The notes beneath the pieces were generated by a model. The model was not told the origin of the DNA. It made no database searches and saw nothing but the letters and a program-made list of their open reading frames with translations. DNA of 40,770 nt from Candidatus Altimarinota bacterium. Lineage in GTDB: Bacteria; Patescibacteriota; Gracilibacteria; BD1-5; UBA6164. Shown piece after piece: positions 31,275-40,770 of this stretch. Every line of letters starts with the position of its first letter. Position 1 is the first letter of the stretch. The DNA lies in NCBI GenBank assembly GCA_028698305.1, contig JAQVDN010000009.1:1-40770 (forward strand), read 5' to 3'. The position numbers and the translations under genes are program-made.

Positions 31275-33983
31275 ATGGTAGAAGAATTATTTAACACTAA
31301 ACTTGCTAGAAATTTAGAATCAGATGAAAAATTTTCTGGTATTTTTAATGAATTAAATAATTTAACTATAAGAGTAGAACTAGGGTTTGATTATGAAAAG
31401 ATTTGAGATTATTTTATAAAAATTAAAGAATTATTAGAATATTGATTTATTTTTGCTTCTTCTCAAGTTGATTCACATAAAAAAATTGCTTTAAGAGTCT
31501 CATATATATCATTCACTTTAATTGAAAGATTAAATTTGATTGAGAATTTTCCTGATTATAAAGATATTTTACAATTATTACTATCAAGAATTTGAAATAA
31601 TGCCTCTATACCTTTAATTTTATGACAAAGTAAATCAAAAGTAGATTATGATAAGACATTATTAAATAATGACATTTTGTCATCATCAAATATTCCAATA
31701 ATAGAAAAGATTTCTATATTAAATAATGTGTATAAAAATAAATATTATATTGATAAAGAGAATAGTATTATACTGAATAATAATCAAACAGAATTATTAA
31801 AACTATTTGATGATTTTAAATATATATCATTTAGTTGACCTACTTCTTTTTGAAAAACCTTTTTGTTAATTAATTACATAATTAAACAACTTATTGATTC
31901 TGATAAAGAAAAAATATTTATCTTTGTTTTACCTACAATCTCATTATTAACAGAAATTAAATCTAAAATTATTAAGGAAGTTATAAAGTACAATTTAATA
32001 AATGATACTCTTATTTCAACTAATCCTAAAATATCAGACAAAGACACTGAAACAAACCATAAAAATAAAATTTTTATTTTTACACAAGAAAGATTAAATA
32101 CTTTTCTTGTAAATTATAAAGATGTAGTTGTTGATATTCTAATAGTTGATGAAGCGTATAACATAGAAGACTCTAGTAGATGAGTTATCTTATTAGATAG
32201 TATTAAATCAATCATAAATAACTCTTACAATACAAAAATAATATTTTCATCTCCTTTACTTGATAATCCAAATGAATTTTTTGATATATTTAACTTAAAA
32301 GATGAAATATTTGATATAAAAATAAATCTATCTCCAGTTTTACAAAATACTATATGAGTTTATTTTAACAATACATATTGAGATATAAGTTTTTATTTAC
32401 ACGAAAACAATAAAAAAAGTGAAATATCGTTAATATCATTAGACAATTATAATATATCGACTAATGTTGAAGCAGATTGAGAATTACCACAAAATATTCA
32501 GTCATATGCAAAAATGTTTGAGGTTATGAATTCTATAAATATAAAGTGAACTACTTTTATCTTTGTAGAAGCACCTAAAAGTATGATAAATCTATCAAAA
32601 TATATGATAAAAAGGTTAAATATTATTGATGATTTAGAAATAAAAGAGGTATCAGACTTTTTTAAAGATTTTTTTCACAAAGATTTTTCATTAGCAGAGA
32701 CAATAAGATACTGAGTAATATATTATTTTTGAGATTTACCAAATATTATTAAAGAAAAGTTATCTTTCTTAATAGATAAGTGAAAAATTAAATATATAAT
32801 TAGTAATCAATCTTTGTTACAATGAGTAAATTTTCCAATCAAAAATATTGTAATCAAAGAAAAAAATGATTGAAAGTGAATATCAAATAAAGTAACTGAA
32901 CTAGATTTTAAAAATTTAACTTGAAGAGCTTGAAGATTACTAGAGGATTTTTCTTGAAATATTTTTTATTTTTCTTTTTATAATACTAAAGAGATTAAAG
33001 AAAAAAATATTTTAGATTTTCATGAACACAAAAAATTTTTTGTAAAATCATCTATAGAAAAATTATTTTTAGATGAAAAAGAACTAGAAAAAGTAAGTCA
33101 GATATTTTTAAATAAGGAAGAAAATTTATTTAAAAGTATTGATGAATATGATAAAAATAACTGAAAAACTTTAAATTATTTTATATTATCTGAGAAAAGT
33201 TGAAATTTAGAGAAAGAAAAGGAAAAACTCTTAAATCTAAAAGAAAACGAGAAAAATTTCGAAATTATTTCTAAAATTATGACTGATATATCTGATTTAT
33301 CAATAAATATTTCTCTACCATTAAATTTATTAGAAAAAAATAAGTTTATAAGTTTTGAATTTCAAAATGACTTTTATAAAAATCTAACTTCTAGAGAAGA
33401 AAACTATATAGATAAATTTATATTACCAAAACCTTGAACTTGAAATTTTAAAGAATTTTCCGAAAAGTTCAGATTAGTCATATGATCTTTAAATAAATAT
33501 TTTAAATTATATAATGATAAGTTTCTACATAAAGTAACATCAAAGGCTATAGATTATATTTATGAGAAATCTTTTTCAGAAATGATATTAAAAGATGTAA
33601 AATATTGTGAAGATAAGAACATTGAGAAGAGTATTGATGATATTATTGATGAAAACTTAGATATAGTTAGAAACAGCATATTATTTAAATTATCAAGTCA
33701 TATTTCTTGTTTATATGATATAATAAATCATTTTTTAGAAGAAAAATGAAAAACTAATTTAATTGATTTTGATTTAGCAACTTATATTGATAATTGATGT
33801 TATAAACCTCAAACATTTGAATTTATGAATTTATGATTATCAAGATATTCAGCAATTAAGTTGTCTAGAATTTGCCCTACAGAACAAGAAGATTATTTAC
33901 TTTGGTTAAAAAATAATAAGGAGAAAATTAATGATAAAAATATATTATGGGAATTAAAATATGTTTTAGATATTAACAAGTAA
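31275..33983 (+). CDS. hamB: HamB (Hachiman helicase)
   Basis: 902-residue superfamily 2 helicase. A helical N-terminal region leads to motif I GPTSFGKT (188-195, both glycines UGA), motif Ia FVLPTISLL, motif II DEAY (292-295), motif III-like IFSSPL, SNQSLLQGVNFP (motif V region) and motif VI TGRAGR (549-554). The C-terminal 330 residues are helical and unrecognised. HamB binds DNA and translocates, and controls HamA. The size and the partner 3 bp upstream fit Hachiman. DEAY rather than DEAD/DEAH is a variation worth noting. Confidence 0.85.
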
Positions 33984-33985
33984 AT

Positions 33986-34525
33986 ATGTATATCAAATTA
34001 AAAGAGATTTTTCAAAAATCTAATGAAAAATTTTTAGAAAACGAAACAAGTTTAATTTTGAGTTGAGTAAGTGAAAGGTCTTTATGTTGAAAATTATCTC
34101 TTTATATTACTGATATAATAAGAAATTCAGAATTTAGTAATTATCATGTTGATACTGAATATAATAGAAATTATTGATGAAATATAAAAACTATTATTAA
34201 TTCAGAAGAAAAAGTTTTAAATATTACTTGTGATATAATAATTCATAGTAGATGAGAAAATATAAATCAAGATAATTTAATTGCTATAGAAATGAAAAAA
34301 TCTACTTGAAGAGAAGATGAAAAACAAAAAGATAGAGATAGACTTATTGCATTAACTAAAGAATTAAATGATTGAGTTTGGACTTATTGATGATGAGATT
34401 TTCCAAAACATGTGTGTTGATATATATTATGAATTTATTATGAAGTAAATATTGAAAAAAAAGAAATTTTAATAGAAGAATATAGAAAATGAAAATTATT
34501 TGATAATTACATTATTAATTTTTAA
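33986..34525 (+). CDS. PD-(D/E)XK-like protein, third gene of the Hachiman operon
   Basis: 179 residues, beginning 2 bp after the HamB stop. The middle reads CDIIIHSRG (D83), then NLIAIEMKKST (E102, K104): a beta-hairpin with D...ExK spacing typical of restriction-like nuclease folds. A charged helix (GREDEKQKDRDRLIAL) follows, as in that fold. Whether it cuts nucleic acid is unknown. Standard Hachiman is two genes, so this may be an accessory effector, a regulator of HamA or an unrelated passenger. The terminator 23 bp after its stop closes the operon. Confidence 0.72.
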
Positions 34526-34547
34526 TTAAAAAATCTCTGGGCTTTCC

Positions 34548-34580
34548 AAAAATAATGGCTACAATTAGTCATTATTTTTT
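34548..34580 (+). terminator. Terminator of the restriction-Hachiman operon
   Basis: AATAATGGCT (34551-34560) pairs with AGTCATTATT (34567-34576) through one G-T pair, followed by six T in total. Confidence 0.8.
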
Positions 34581-34592
34581 AATTATCTTAAT

Positions 34593-35507
34593 ATGAAAAA
34601 CATTAATGAACTATTAGATATAACTTCCGATTTACACACAGACTTTATTTATAAAAATTTTAAAACTATTTACTGAAAAAATTGAATATTAAAACAAAAA
34701 AATAAATATTTAATAGTTGCTGGTGATATAAATGAAAATATACACACATTAAAAATGTCTCTAGATGATATTATTGATAACACAACATATGAAAAGATTA
34801 TTATATGTCTGTGAAATCATGACTTGCGGTTAAACTCGGATGACATAGATAACAATATAACCAATTCAATTGAAAAATATGAATTCTTAATAAATCATTT
34901 CCACAATTACAGAGAAAAAATTCACATAATTGATAAAGAAGATTTCATAATTCCAAATACTAATTATATTATCACATGAATTACATGATGGTATAACTAT
35001 ACAATCCGTAATGAAGATAGATTTTATTTAGAAAAATATTATCATGCAAACTTTGATAAAATGAATTTTTGATGAATCTATTATAACGATAGAATGTATT
35101 TAAAATTCAATGAAAAAATTAAGTGAAATGAAGAATTTGCCAAATACTTGGAAAACAAATTAATCGAGAGACTTGAACAAATAAAATGTAATTATAATAA
35201 TTATGAAATTATTGCTATAAGTCATGTAAAACCATCTAGATTATTGGAAAAAGATTCGCAATATTATATAGAATATCCATTTGAAAAGTGGGAAGAAATA
35301 ATAAAAGATTGAATGAAATGAATCAAATTATATTGATTAGATAAAATATATGGTAATGCTTTTTTTATAAATAATAATTTAAGTAAAATTTATGAAAGAT
35401 ATTGAGTTAAATATGCTATTTATGGTCATACTCATTACAAGGGAAGTGAAGAGATTAACTGAATAGAATATATTACAAATGCACTTGGTTATTATGGATT
35501 ATCTTAA
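34593..35507 (+). CDS. Calcineurin-like metallophosphoesterase
   Basis: 304 residues with the binuclear metal motifs in order: SDLHTD (D13, H15), AGDIN (D45), LGNHD (74-77), ISHVKPS and YGHTHYKG. No signal peptide, so cytoplasmic. The family hydrolyses phosphomonoesters or phosphodiesters of nucleotides, nucleic acids or proteins; the substrate is not evident here. It follows directly after the Hachiman terminator, so it may rely on its own promoter or on read-through. Stand-alone phosphoesterases occur in defence islands, but a defence role is only suggested by location. Confidence 0.9.
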
Positions 35508-35573
35508 TGCTATTTTAATTAATAGAACCTATATTAAATATCTACAAAAATATAAATTTTAAAATATTTTTCT

Positions 35574-35603
35574 TTGAAATATTAATATAATAATAGTTAT
35601 AAT
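35574..35603 (+). promoter_or_regulatory. Candidate promoter of the 184-aa gene
   Basis: TTGAAA (35574-35579), 18 bp, TATAAT (35598-35603); the predicted start is about 13 bases before the ATG at 35623. Confidence 0.5.
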
Positions 35604-35622
35604 TTATTAGTAATTATTATAT

Positions 35623-36177
35623 ATGAAAAATAAACTTGAAATAGAAATAATTTTTGAAAATTCAACTGAATTTAATACAACAAAAATAAAAGTAGAATTG
35701 ATTAAATTATGATTTAAAGCAGAAGTATCAAAGATAAATAGTTTTACTTGTTTGATAGAAATTAAAACTTTTGAAATTTCCTTCAATTTAGACATTATTG
35801 ATGTAATTTCTTTTATATTATTTAAAGCTAAATTAAATAATATAAAAGAAATTAAATATAAATTAGAATATTGTAGTAATTATTTACATATATTACATTA
35901 TTTCTTATTAGATTTTGAATTAAAAGAAGATGAAAAAGAATACATAACTTGGTTATTCACTAAAATAATTGAAACACCTATATATTTAAATAAAGATCTA
36001 TTTAAAGAATGAAAAATAAGATTAAAAAATAAAAATATTATAAATTTAGAAAATCTAAGAAAAATATTTTTTTTAGATAAGAAAATATTACATATAAATA
36101 ATAGTGCTTTAAAAGAAAAATTAATGCGGTTTATACTTGATATAAGAAGTAAGATATGAACATATATTTTTATTTAA
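35623..36177 (+). CDS. Hypothetical protein, 184 aa
   Basis: A soluble protein with alternating strand-helix pattern in the first 70 residues (LEIEIIFENSTEF, KVELIKLGFKAEV) and a helical remainder. No known motif, signal peptide or membrane segment. It lies between the metallophosphoesterase and another unknown gene in the same orientation, with its own likely promoter. There is no evidence for function. Confidence 0.68.
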
Positions 36178-36201
36178 TACTTTAATTTTAAAAAATAAGT
36201 A

Positions 36202-36207
36202 TATAAT
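36202..36207 (+). promoter_or_regulatory. Candidate -10 element upstream of the 367-aa gene
   Basis: Consensus TATAAT, 30 bp before the ATG at 36238; no clear -35. It may also drive the recombinase genes, since only 10 bp separate the 367-aa gene from the first of them. Confidence 0.35.
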
Positions 36208-36237
36208 ATAAACAATTTAATTTTTAATTTTATATAT

Positions 36238-37341
36238 ATGAATATTTGATATTTATTAGAAAAATTTTGAGATAAGAAAAATGTTTTTACATTTTTTCTC
36301 ATTAGCAAAGATAAAGAAAATTTATTAGAATTTATAAAAAACAATATTGATGATGATAATTTTATTGAGTTTGTATTAAATTCATTAGTAAAAGAAGATA
36401 AAAGTTTTCTTTACAAAATCATAAAAAATTTAGATTTAGAAGATTTTCAAGAAAAATTACTAATAAAAATATCTTTAGAAAGTTCGATGAATTTACTAAA
36501 CTGAAAAAATAAAAATATTGTTGATCAAATTATAAAAAAATGAGTAAATTTAGAAAATATATTATATTGAATTGATGATATTAGTTTGCTTGATTATCTT
36601 TTAAATAAATCAAGTAAAATAAATAATGGATTTGAAAAAATAGATCATATATACAATACTATTTCACAGGATAAAAAAGAAATTATAAATAATTTTTTCT
36701 TTAAAAAAGTAAAAAATCAAGTATGAAAACTTAATCTCAATCAAATATTAAAATGAATTAGAAATAAAGTAAATACAAAATATTCTTGAAATGATAATAT
36801 TATGAATAATTTAAGTTCTTCATTAGAAGAGTTTAATAAAAGTTATATAAATAATGAAGTTAATAGTAGTTTAAATTCTAATTTCCCTTTTCAATTTAAA
36901 AATGAAAAAAATCAATACTTTGATTATGAAATATTCATTATTTCCAATATTGAAAACAAAAATATATATTTAAATTTTATTAATTCAAAAGAAAATTTAT
37001 CATCAGATATTTTTAAGAATGCTTGAATTTGAAATAAAAGTAAAAATAAATTTTTATGAAAAATTGAAAAATTATTACTAAAAAAGGTTGCTGAAATTGA
37101 TGATTGATTTCAAATAATTTGTAATTCATTTATTTTAACAAAATGAAAAGAAAATCTAGCAAATAATGTATTTAATAGCGATTCTGATTGTGTCTTATTA
37201 ATAGTTAAAACTATTTTTAGTGATGAAGAAAAATTAAACCATGATAAAAAATTAAAGTGATTATTTGATTTCCTAAATGAAAGAGAAAGAAAAGTAAAAC
37301 AAGAGATAAAAGAAAAGAAAAATAAAATCAATAATTTTTAA
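36238..37341 (+). CDS. Hypothetical protein, 367 aa
   Basis: A soluble protein. The first 160 residues look like short helical repeats (DDNFIEFVLNSLVKED, LLIKISLESSMNLL, NILYGIDDISLLDYLL), possibly ankyrin- or HEAT-like but too diverged to name. A Ser/Asn-rich linker (about 185-215) leads to a C-terminal domain of mixed strands ending in a lysine-rich helix. The first serine recombinase gene starts 10 bp after its stop, so it could be co-expressed as an accessory factor, for example a recombination directionality factor, though nothing in its sequence proves this. Confidence 0.65.
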
Positions 37342-37351
37342 TATATTTATT

Positions 37352-39256
37352 ATGAAGAAAAAAATAACTAAAAAAAGTAAAAAATTACCTATTTCAAATA
37401 ATGAAGAAAAAATTAATAAGGATTTAGAAAATGAAATTTTAGATGAAAATTGAGAAACTTTTGAATTTTCAAATATAATGAAATTTAAATTATATAATGA
37501 AATAATTCTTGATGAAGACTTAAAAAATGAATTAAGAAAAAATCAAGAAATAGTTTGATGATTAACATACTTTGTTTATATAAGAGTTTCAAAAATATGA
37601 GAATATGATATGAGTCTAGTTGATCAATTAAAAATAATCATATGAAATGCAAATAGAAATGGACATAGGGTTGTTATTAGATGAGAAAGTAGAAGTTGAA
37701 GTAAAGATTGAAGAACTGAATTTAATCTAATGGTAAAAACGCTTTTAGAAGATTCAAAATTAGAAAAGAAAAATAGTAAATATGGCTGAGTCTATGTTTT
37801 TAAAATTGATAGATTTGCTAGAAATTCAAAAGACTTTGCTATTTGAGAGGAGTTATTGCAAAATTGAAAAAAAATTATATCCATCACAGAAACTATTGAA
37901 AATACACCAACAGGAAGATTGTTATTTAGAATGTTGTCATCTTTTGCAATTTTTGAATCTGAGAAATTATCTAATCGCCAAAGTTTATCTGATATACAAA
38001 ATCTTGCAAGAAAAAACCTAAGAGGTTTATGATGAGAACTTGATATTTTTTGATATTATTTTGATGATAATTGAAATAAAAAAGCAAGAAGTGAAGATAA
38101 AGTAATAAAAATAGATAAAGAAGAAAAATTAGTAGTTCAAAGAATTTATGATATTTATTTAGATATATCAGATAAATCAAGTAAAAATTATGTAGAAACT
38201 GATGTAACAAGGTGGAAAATAATATGGGAATTACTAAAAGATAAAGAAAAATTAATTATAAAAAAACATAATCTAGAATCTGTTGATTTGAAAGATAAAG
38301 AAAAACTATTAAAGGCAGCTAAAAAAGATTTAAATAGTATAAGGAATATAATAGTAAATGATAATAGTTTAAAATACAATTGAATATTTGAGCGTAATAT
38401 TAATGTAAATGACGAATTAATTGTTAGTTATATCAAAAATAATAGTAACAAAGATTGATTAGAATTTGATATAGAATGATTAAATGAAGTATGAGCATCT
38501 GTTATTTTTAGATTTAAATTTGATGATTTAGTTATAATCCCAGATGAAAAATACGACAAAACAAGAAAAATCACAAAAGTATATGGGAAAATACCTAAAA
38601 AAATATGAAAATATTCCGATATTTTAAAATATGAAACAAATAGTTGAGAAATTTATAATTTAGCAGCTAATACTGTTGGAAAGAAAATTGCTATTCAATA
38701 TTGGTTAGATAAAAATAGAAATATTGATTGATTAAAATGTAATATATCTCAAAATAAAATTGATAAAAAATTATTAGAGAATAAAAAATTTAAAAGTTTA
38801 AAATTTACTAATGAACAAATTGAAACTTTAAGAACAGAATGATTAAAAACAATTAAATCCTATAATAGAAATATATTAAGATCTTTAAAAATAAAAAAAG
38901 TTGTTTATGAAAGAATGATTGAAGATTATAAATATATGCAAGATTTTGCAACATATGACTCTTACAATCAAAATCTAATAAATAAACAAATCAAATTACA
39001 AACTGAATTATTAAAAGAAATCAATGATGAAATATATGAAGTTGAAGAATTAACAAATAAATTCTTTGATATATATATGTGAATATATAAAGATGTAAAA
39101 AAAATAATCTTAGACAAAGATTCAGAATTAGTAAATGCTAAACTAAAAATATTAATTGATTCAATTTACCTTGATGAAGAAATAAATATTAAAAATATTG
39201 AATACAATAATTTTATAAAAAAAATACTATGGCCTCCGAAAGAAGAAAATATGTAG
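37352..39256 (+). CDS. Large serine recombinase 1
   Basis: 634 residues. A basic, low-complexity N-terminal extension of about 70 residues precedes the resolvase catalytic domain: YIRVSKIGEYD with catalytic Ser80, VVIRGESRSGSKDGR, YVFKIDRFARNSKDF and ENTPTGRLLFRMLSSFAIFESE, then the recombinase DNA-binding domain (NLRGLGGELDIFGYYFDDNG). A long C-terminal region with coiled-coil character (about 480-600) follows. I do not see a complete Cys-rich zinc ribbon, unlike its neighbour. Its 3' end overlaps the second recombinase gene by 28 bp, and the two probably act together in integration and excision, as paired Ccr recombinases do in SCC elements. Confidence 0.9.
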
Positions 39257-40770
39257 CTCTGGCTCGCGTAAGTTGATGGGAACAAAAAGAGAGAAACATA
39301 TCTATACCTTCCCAAATAGATCAAATTCAAAAATACTGTTTTGATCATGATATTGAATTGATAAAAATATATAAAGAAGAAAACAGTGCTTATAAATGAA
39401 AAAGGGCTGTTTTTTGAGAGATGATAAATTTCTTAAAAAAATCTAAAGATATATCTTGAATTATAATATTCAAATGGGATAGATTAAGTAGAAATGTAAG
39501 TGATTTTACTTTAATAGATGAAATTGCTACTGAAAAAAAACTAGAAATTATCTCTATATCTGAACCTTTATTGAACTCTTATATGTGAAGATATATGATA
39601 AGAGATATTCAAAATAGAAGTGTGTTATACTCAGAAGAATTATCTTTCAGAATAAAATTATGAATTAGAAAAAAACTTCAAAACTGATGAGATATTTGAG
39701 GTAATACACCATATTGATATAAAAGAATAGACTGAACTTATGTAAAAGATTGAGAAAAAGCCAAAATAGTTCAAAAAATTTTTAAATTATATTCTACTGG
39801 TTTATATTGATATAAAAGTCTTGCACAAAAAATGAAAGATGAAGTACCAGAAGAATATAAAAAAGATATTGCTACAAGATTAATTGATGTTATATTGATG
39901 ACTAAAACATATTGTTGAAAAAGAGTGAAAATATGGAATTTATCAAAAGAAGAATACATATTTTGGTGAGTAGATAAACCATGAAGATTTGAAGAAGAAT
40001 ATGACTTAGACTTTGTTTATCCAATAATAACAGAAGAATTATTTAATAAATGTCAGGAAATAAAAAAACAAAAAGATAGAAGATGATGATTTGTTTATAG
40101 TAGAACTTGAATTCCAAAAGTTTTTCAATGTAGTTGTTGAAGATTAATGCTAAGAGATGATAAGAAATTAAATAGATACTTAAAGTGTCCAAAACAAATT
40201 AATTCAGTATTTCCTTATAAATGTAATGAATCTTATATAAATTTAAAAGAAGTCGAACCTGAATTTGAAAAAATATTATTATCAATAATTCCAAATAAAG
40301 AAATTTTAGAAAAATCTATAAAAATGATCGAAAAAGAGTTCTCAAAAAGTGATAAAGATAGAAAAATTTTGATTTTGGATAACATAAAAAAGATAAATGA
40401 ACTAAATTTAAAGAATGATGAATTAACAAAAAGTTTTATAGAGAATACTATCAGTAAGCAAGTATTAGAGAGAAGTTCATGAATGATTGATGAAGAAATT
40501 AATAAATTAACAACGGAAAATAAACTTTTACAAAATCAAGATGATAATAAAAAAGTTTATTCAAAAATAATAGAATTTATTAAATACCTACTCTTTGCTT
40601 TAGATATACTAAAAACAAGTGATAAAAATAAAAAAAGTTCTCAATTTTATAACCTCATTTTTGGAGTGATTGAGAACCTAAAATTCAGCAACAAAAAAGT
40701 GCTTAGCTATCAGCTAAAAGCACCTTTCCATTTTATCAAAAATGGTTGTTTTTCGTTATGGTGGAGCCAA
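39229..40770 (+). CDS. Large serine recombinase 2, frame continues through the att core off the window
   Basis: 514 codons to the window end with no stop. The catalytic domain has ALARVSGWEQ (Ser15), SIPSQIDQI, IIIFKWDRLSRN and a divergent STS-like segment (SEPLLNSYMGRYMIRD). The recombinase domain has KKLQNGGDIGGNTPYGYKR. A zinc ribbon has Cys at FQCSCG and at LKCPK/PYKCNE, followed by a coiled coil. The C-terminus reads KAPFHFIKNGCFSLWWSQ, where WWS is encoded by the att repeat 40759-40767. In the integrated state the frame runs into the antisense of the target RNA gene; in the circle it would run into the 46-codon tail at 10-150. Confidence 0.9.
40699..40723. repeat. Inverted repeat in recombinase 2, beside the att core
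   Basis: GTGCTTAGCT (40699-40708) and AGCTAAAAGCAC (40712-40723) form a 10-bp hairpin with an AA bulge and ATC loop, 35 bp from the repeat. It may be part of the attP arm recognised by a recombinase, or chance within coding sequence. Confidence 0.4.
40759..40767. repeat. Right copy of terminal direct repeat (att core)
   Basis: TGGTGGAGC, identical to 1-9, read in frame as Trp-Trp-Ser of recombinase 2. This copy is followed by CAA, continuing as part of the target gene. Confidence 0.75.
40759..40770 (-). tRNA. 3' end of an alanine-accepting RNA gene (tRNA-Ala or tmRNA), partial
   Basis: The complement reads TTGGCTCCACCA: acceptor strand TGGCTCC, discriminator A73 and encoded CCA. U70 would allow the G3-U70 pair that marks alanine acceptance, which both tRNA-Ala and tmRNA share. 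Only 12 bases are inside the window, so the identity rests on this short match and its position at an integration site. Confidence 0.5.

Overview
The window reads as a complete integrated genetic element, about 40.7 kb, from a bacterium that translates UGA as glycine (genetic code 25). This points to Candidatus Absconditabacteria (SR1) or Gracilibacteria (BD1-5). With UGA = Gly, long frames open and textbook motifs appear with UGA exactly where Gly is required: GPTSFGKT in a helicase, GGGxxG and GxSxG in a patatin, GNHD in a phosphoesterase, FAGIGG in a methyltransferase. Only TAA and TAG act as stops. Base composition is extremely A+T rich, and recognisable Shine-Dalgarno sequences are nearly absent. 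All coordinates, translations and motif positions below were read by hand.

Ends. The 9-bp direct repeat TGGTGGAGC lies at 1-9 and 40759-40767. Its complement, GCTCCACCA, is the 3' end of an alanine-accepting RNA (tRNA-Ala or tmRNA; U70 and A73 fit). The right end carries two overlapping serine recombinase genes. The second reads in frame through the repeat and off the window. The left end carries a matching 46-codon open tail, so in the excised circle the recombinase gene would be continuous across attP.

Layout. 1-150: recombinase tail. 240-735: 93-bp-period tandem repeats. 790-5069 (minus strand): a 231-aa unknown protein, an ADP-ribosyltransferase-like toxin candidate, a 120-aa protein and an orphan C5 methyltransferase. 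5186-5433: a strong promoter, a highly structured RNA and a terminator. 5452-21534 (plus strand): a long cluster with a nonsense-interrupted beta-propeller-like gene, a membrane transglutaminase, a MoxR ATPase, a large membrane protein, a patatin phospholipase, an MFS transporter, a second transglutaminase and several unknowns. 21633-26275: a KAP-like NTPase with inserted membrane helices plus an overlapping partner. 26475-27815 (minus): a Clp-like AAA+ ATPase, divergent from an XRE regulator. 28279-34525: an HpaII-like restriction-modification pair, then Hachiman (HamA, HamB) and a third PD-(D/E)XK-like gene, all closely spaced. 34593-37341: a metallophosphoesterase and two unknown genes. 37352 to the end: two serine recombinases.

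The element therefore looks like a mobile defence and conflict island. Known modules (HpaII-like restriction-modification, Hachiman) sit beside at least two multi-gene cassettes I cannot match to a named system: the MoxR/transglutaminase/patatin cluster and the KAP NTPase pair. The most distinctive signals are the recombinase frame split by its own attachment site and the unexplained structured RNA at the head of the large cluster.
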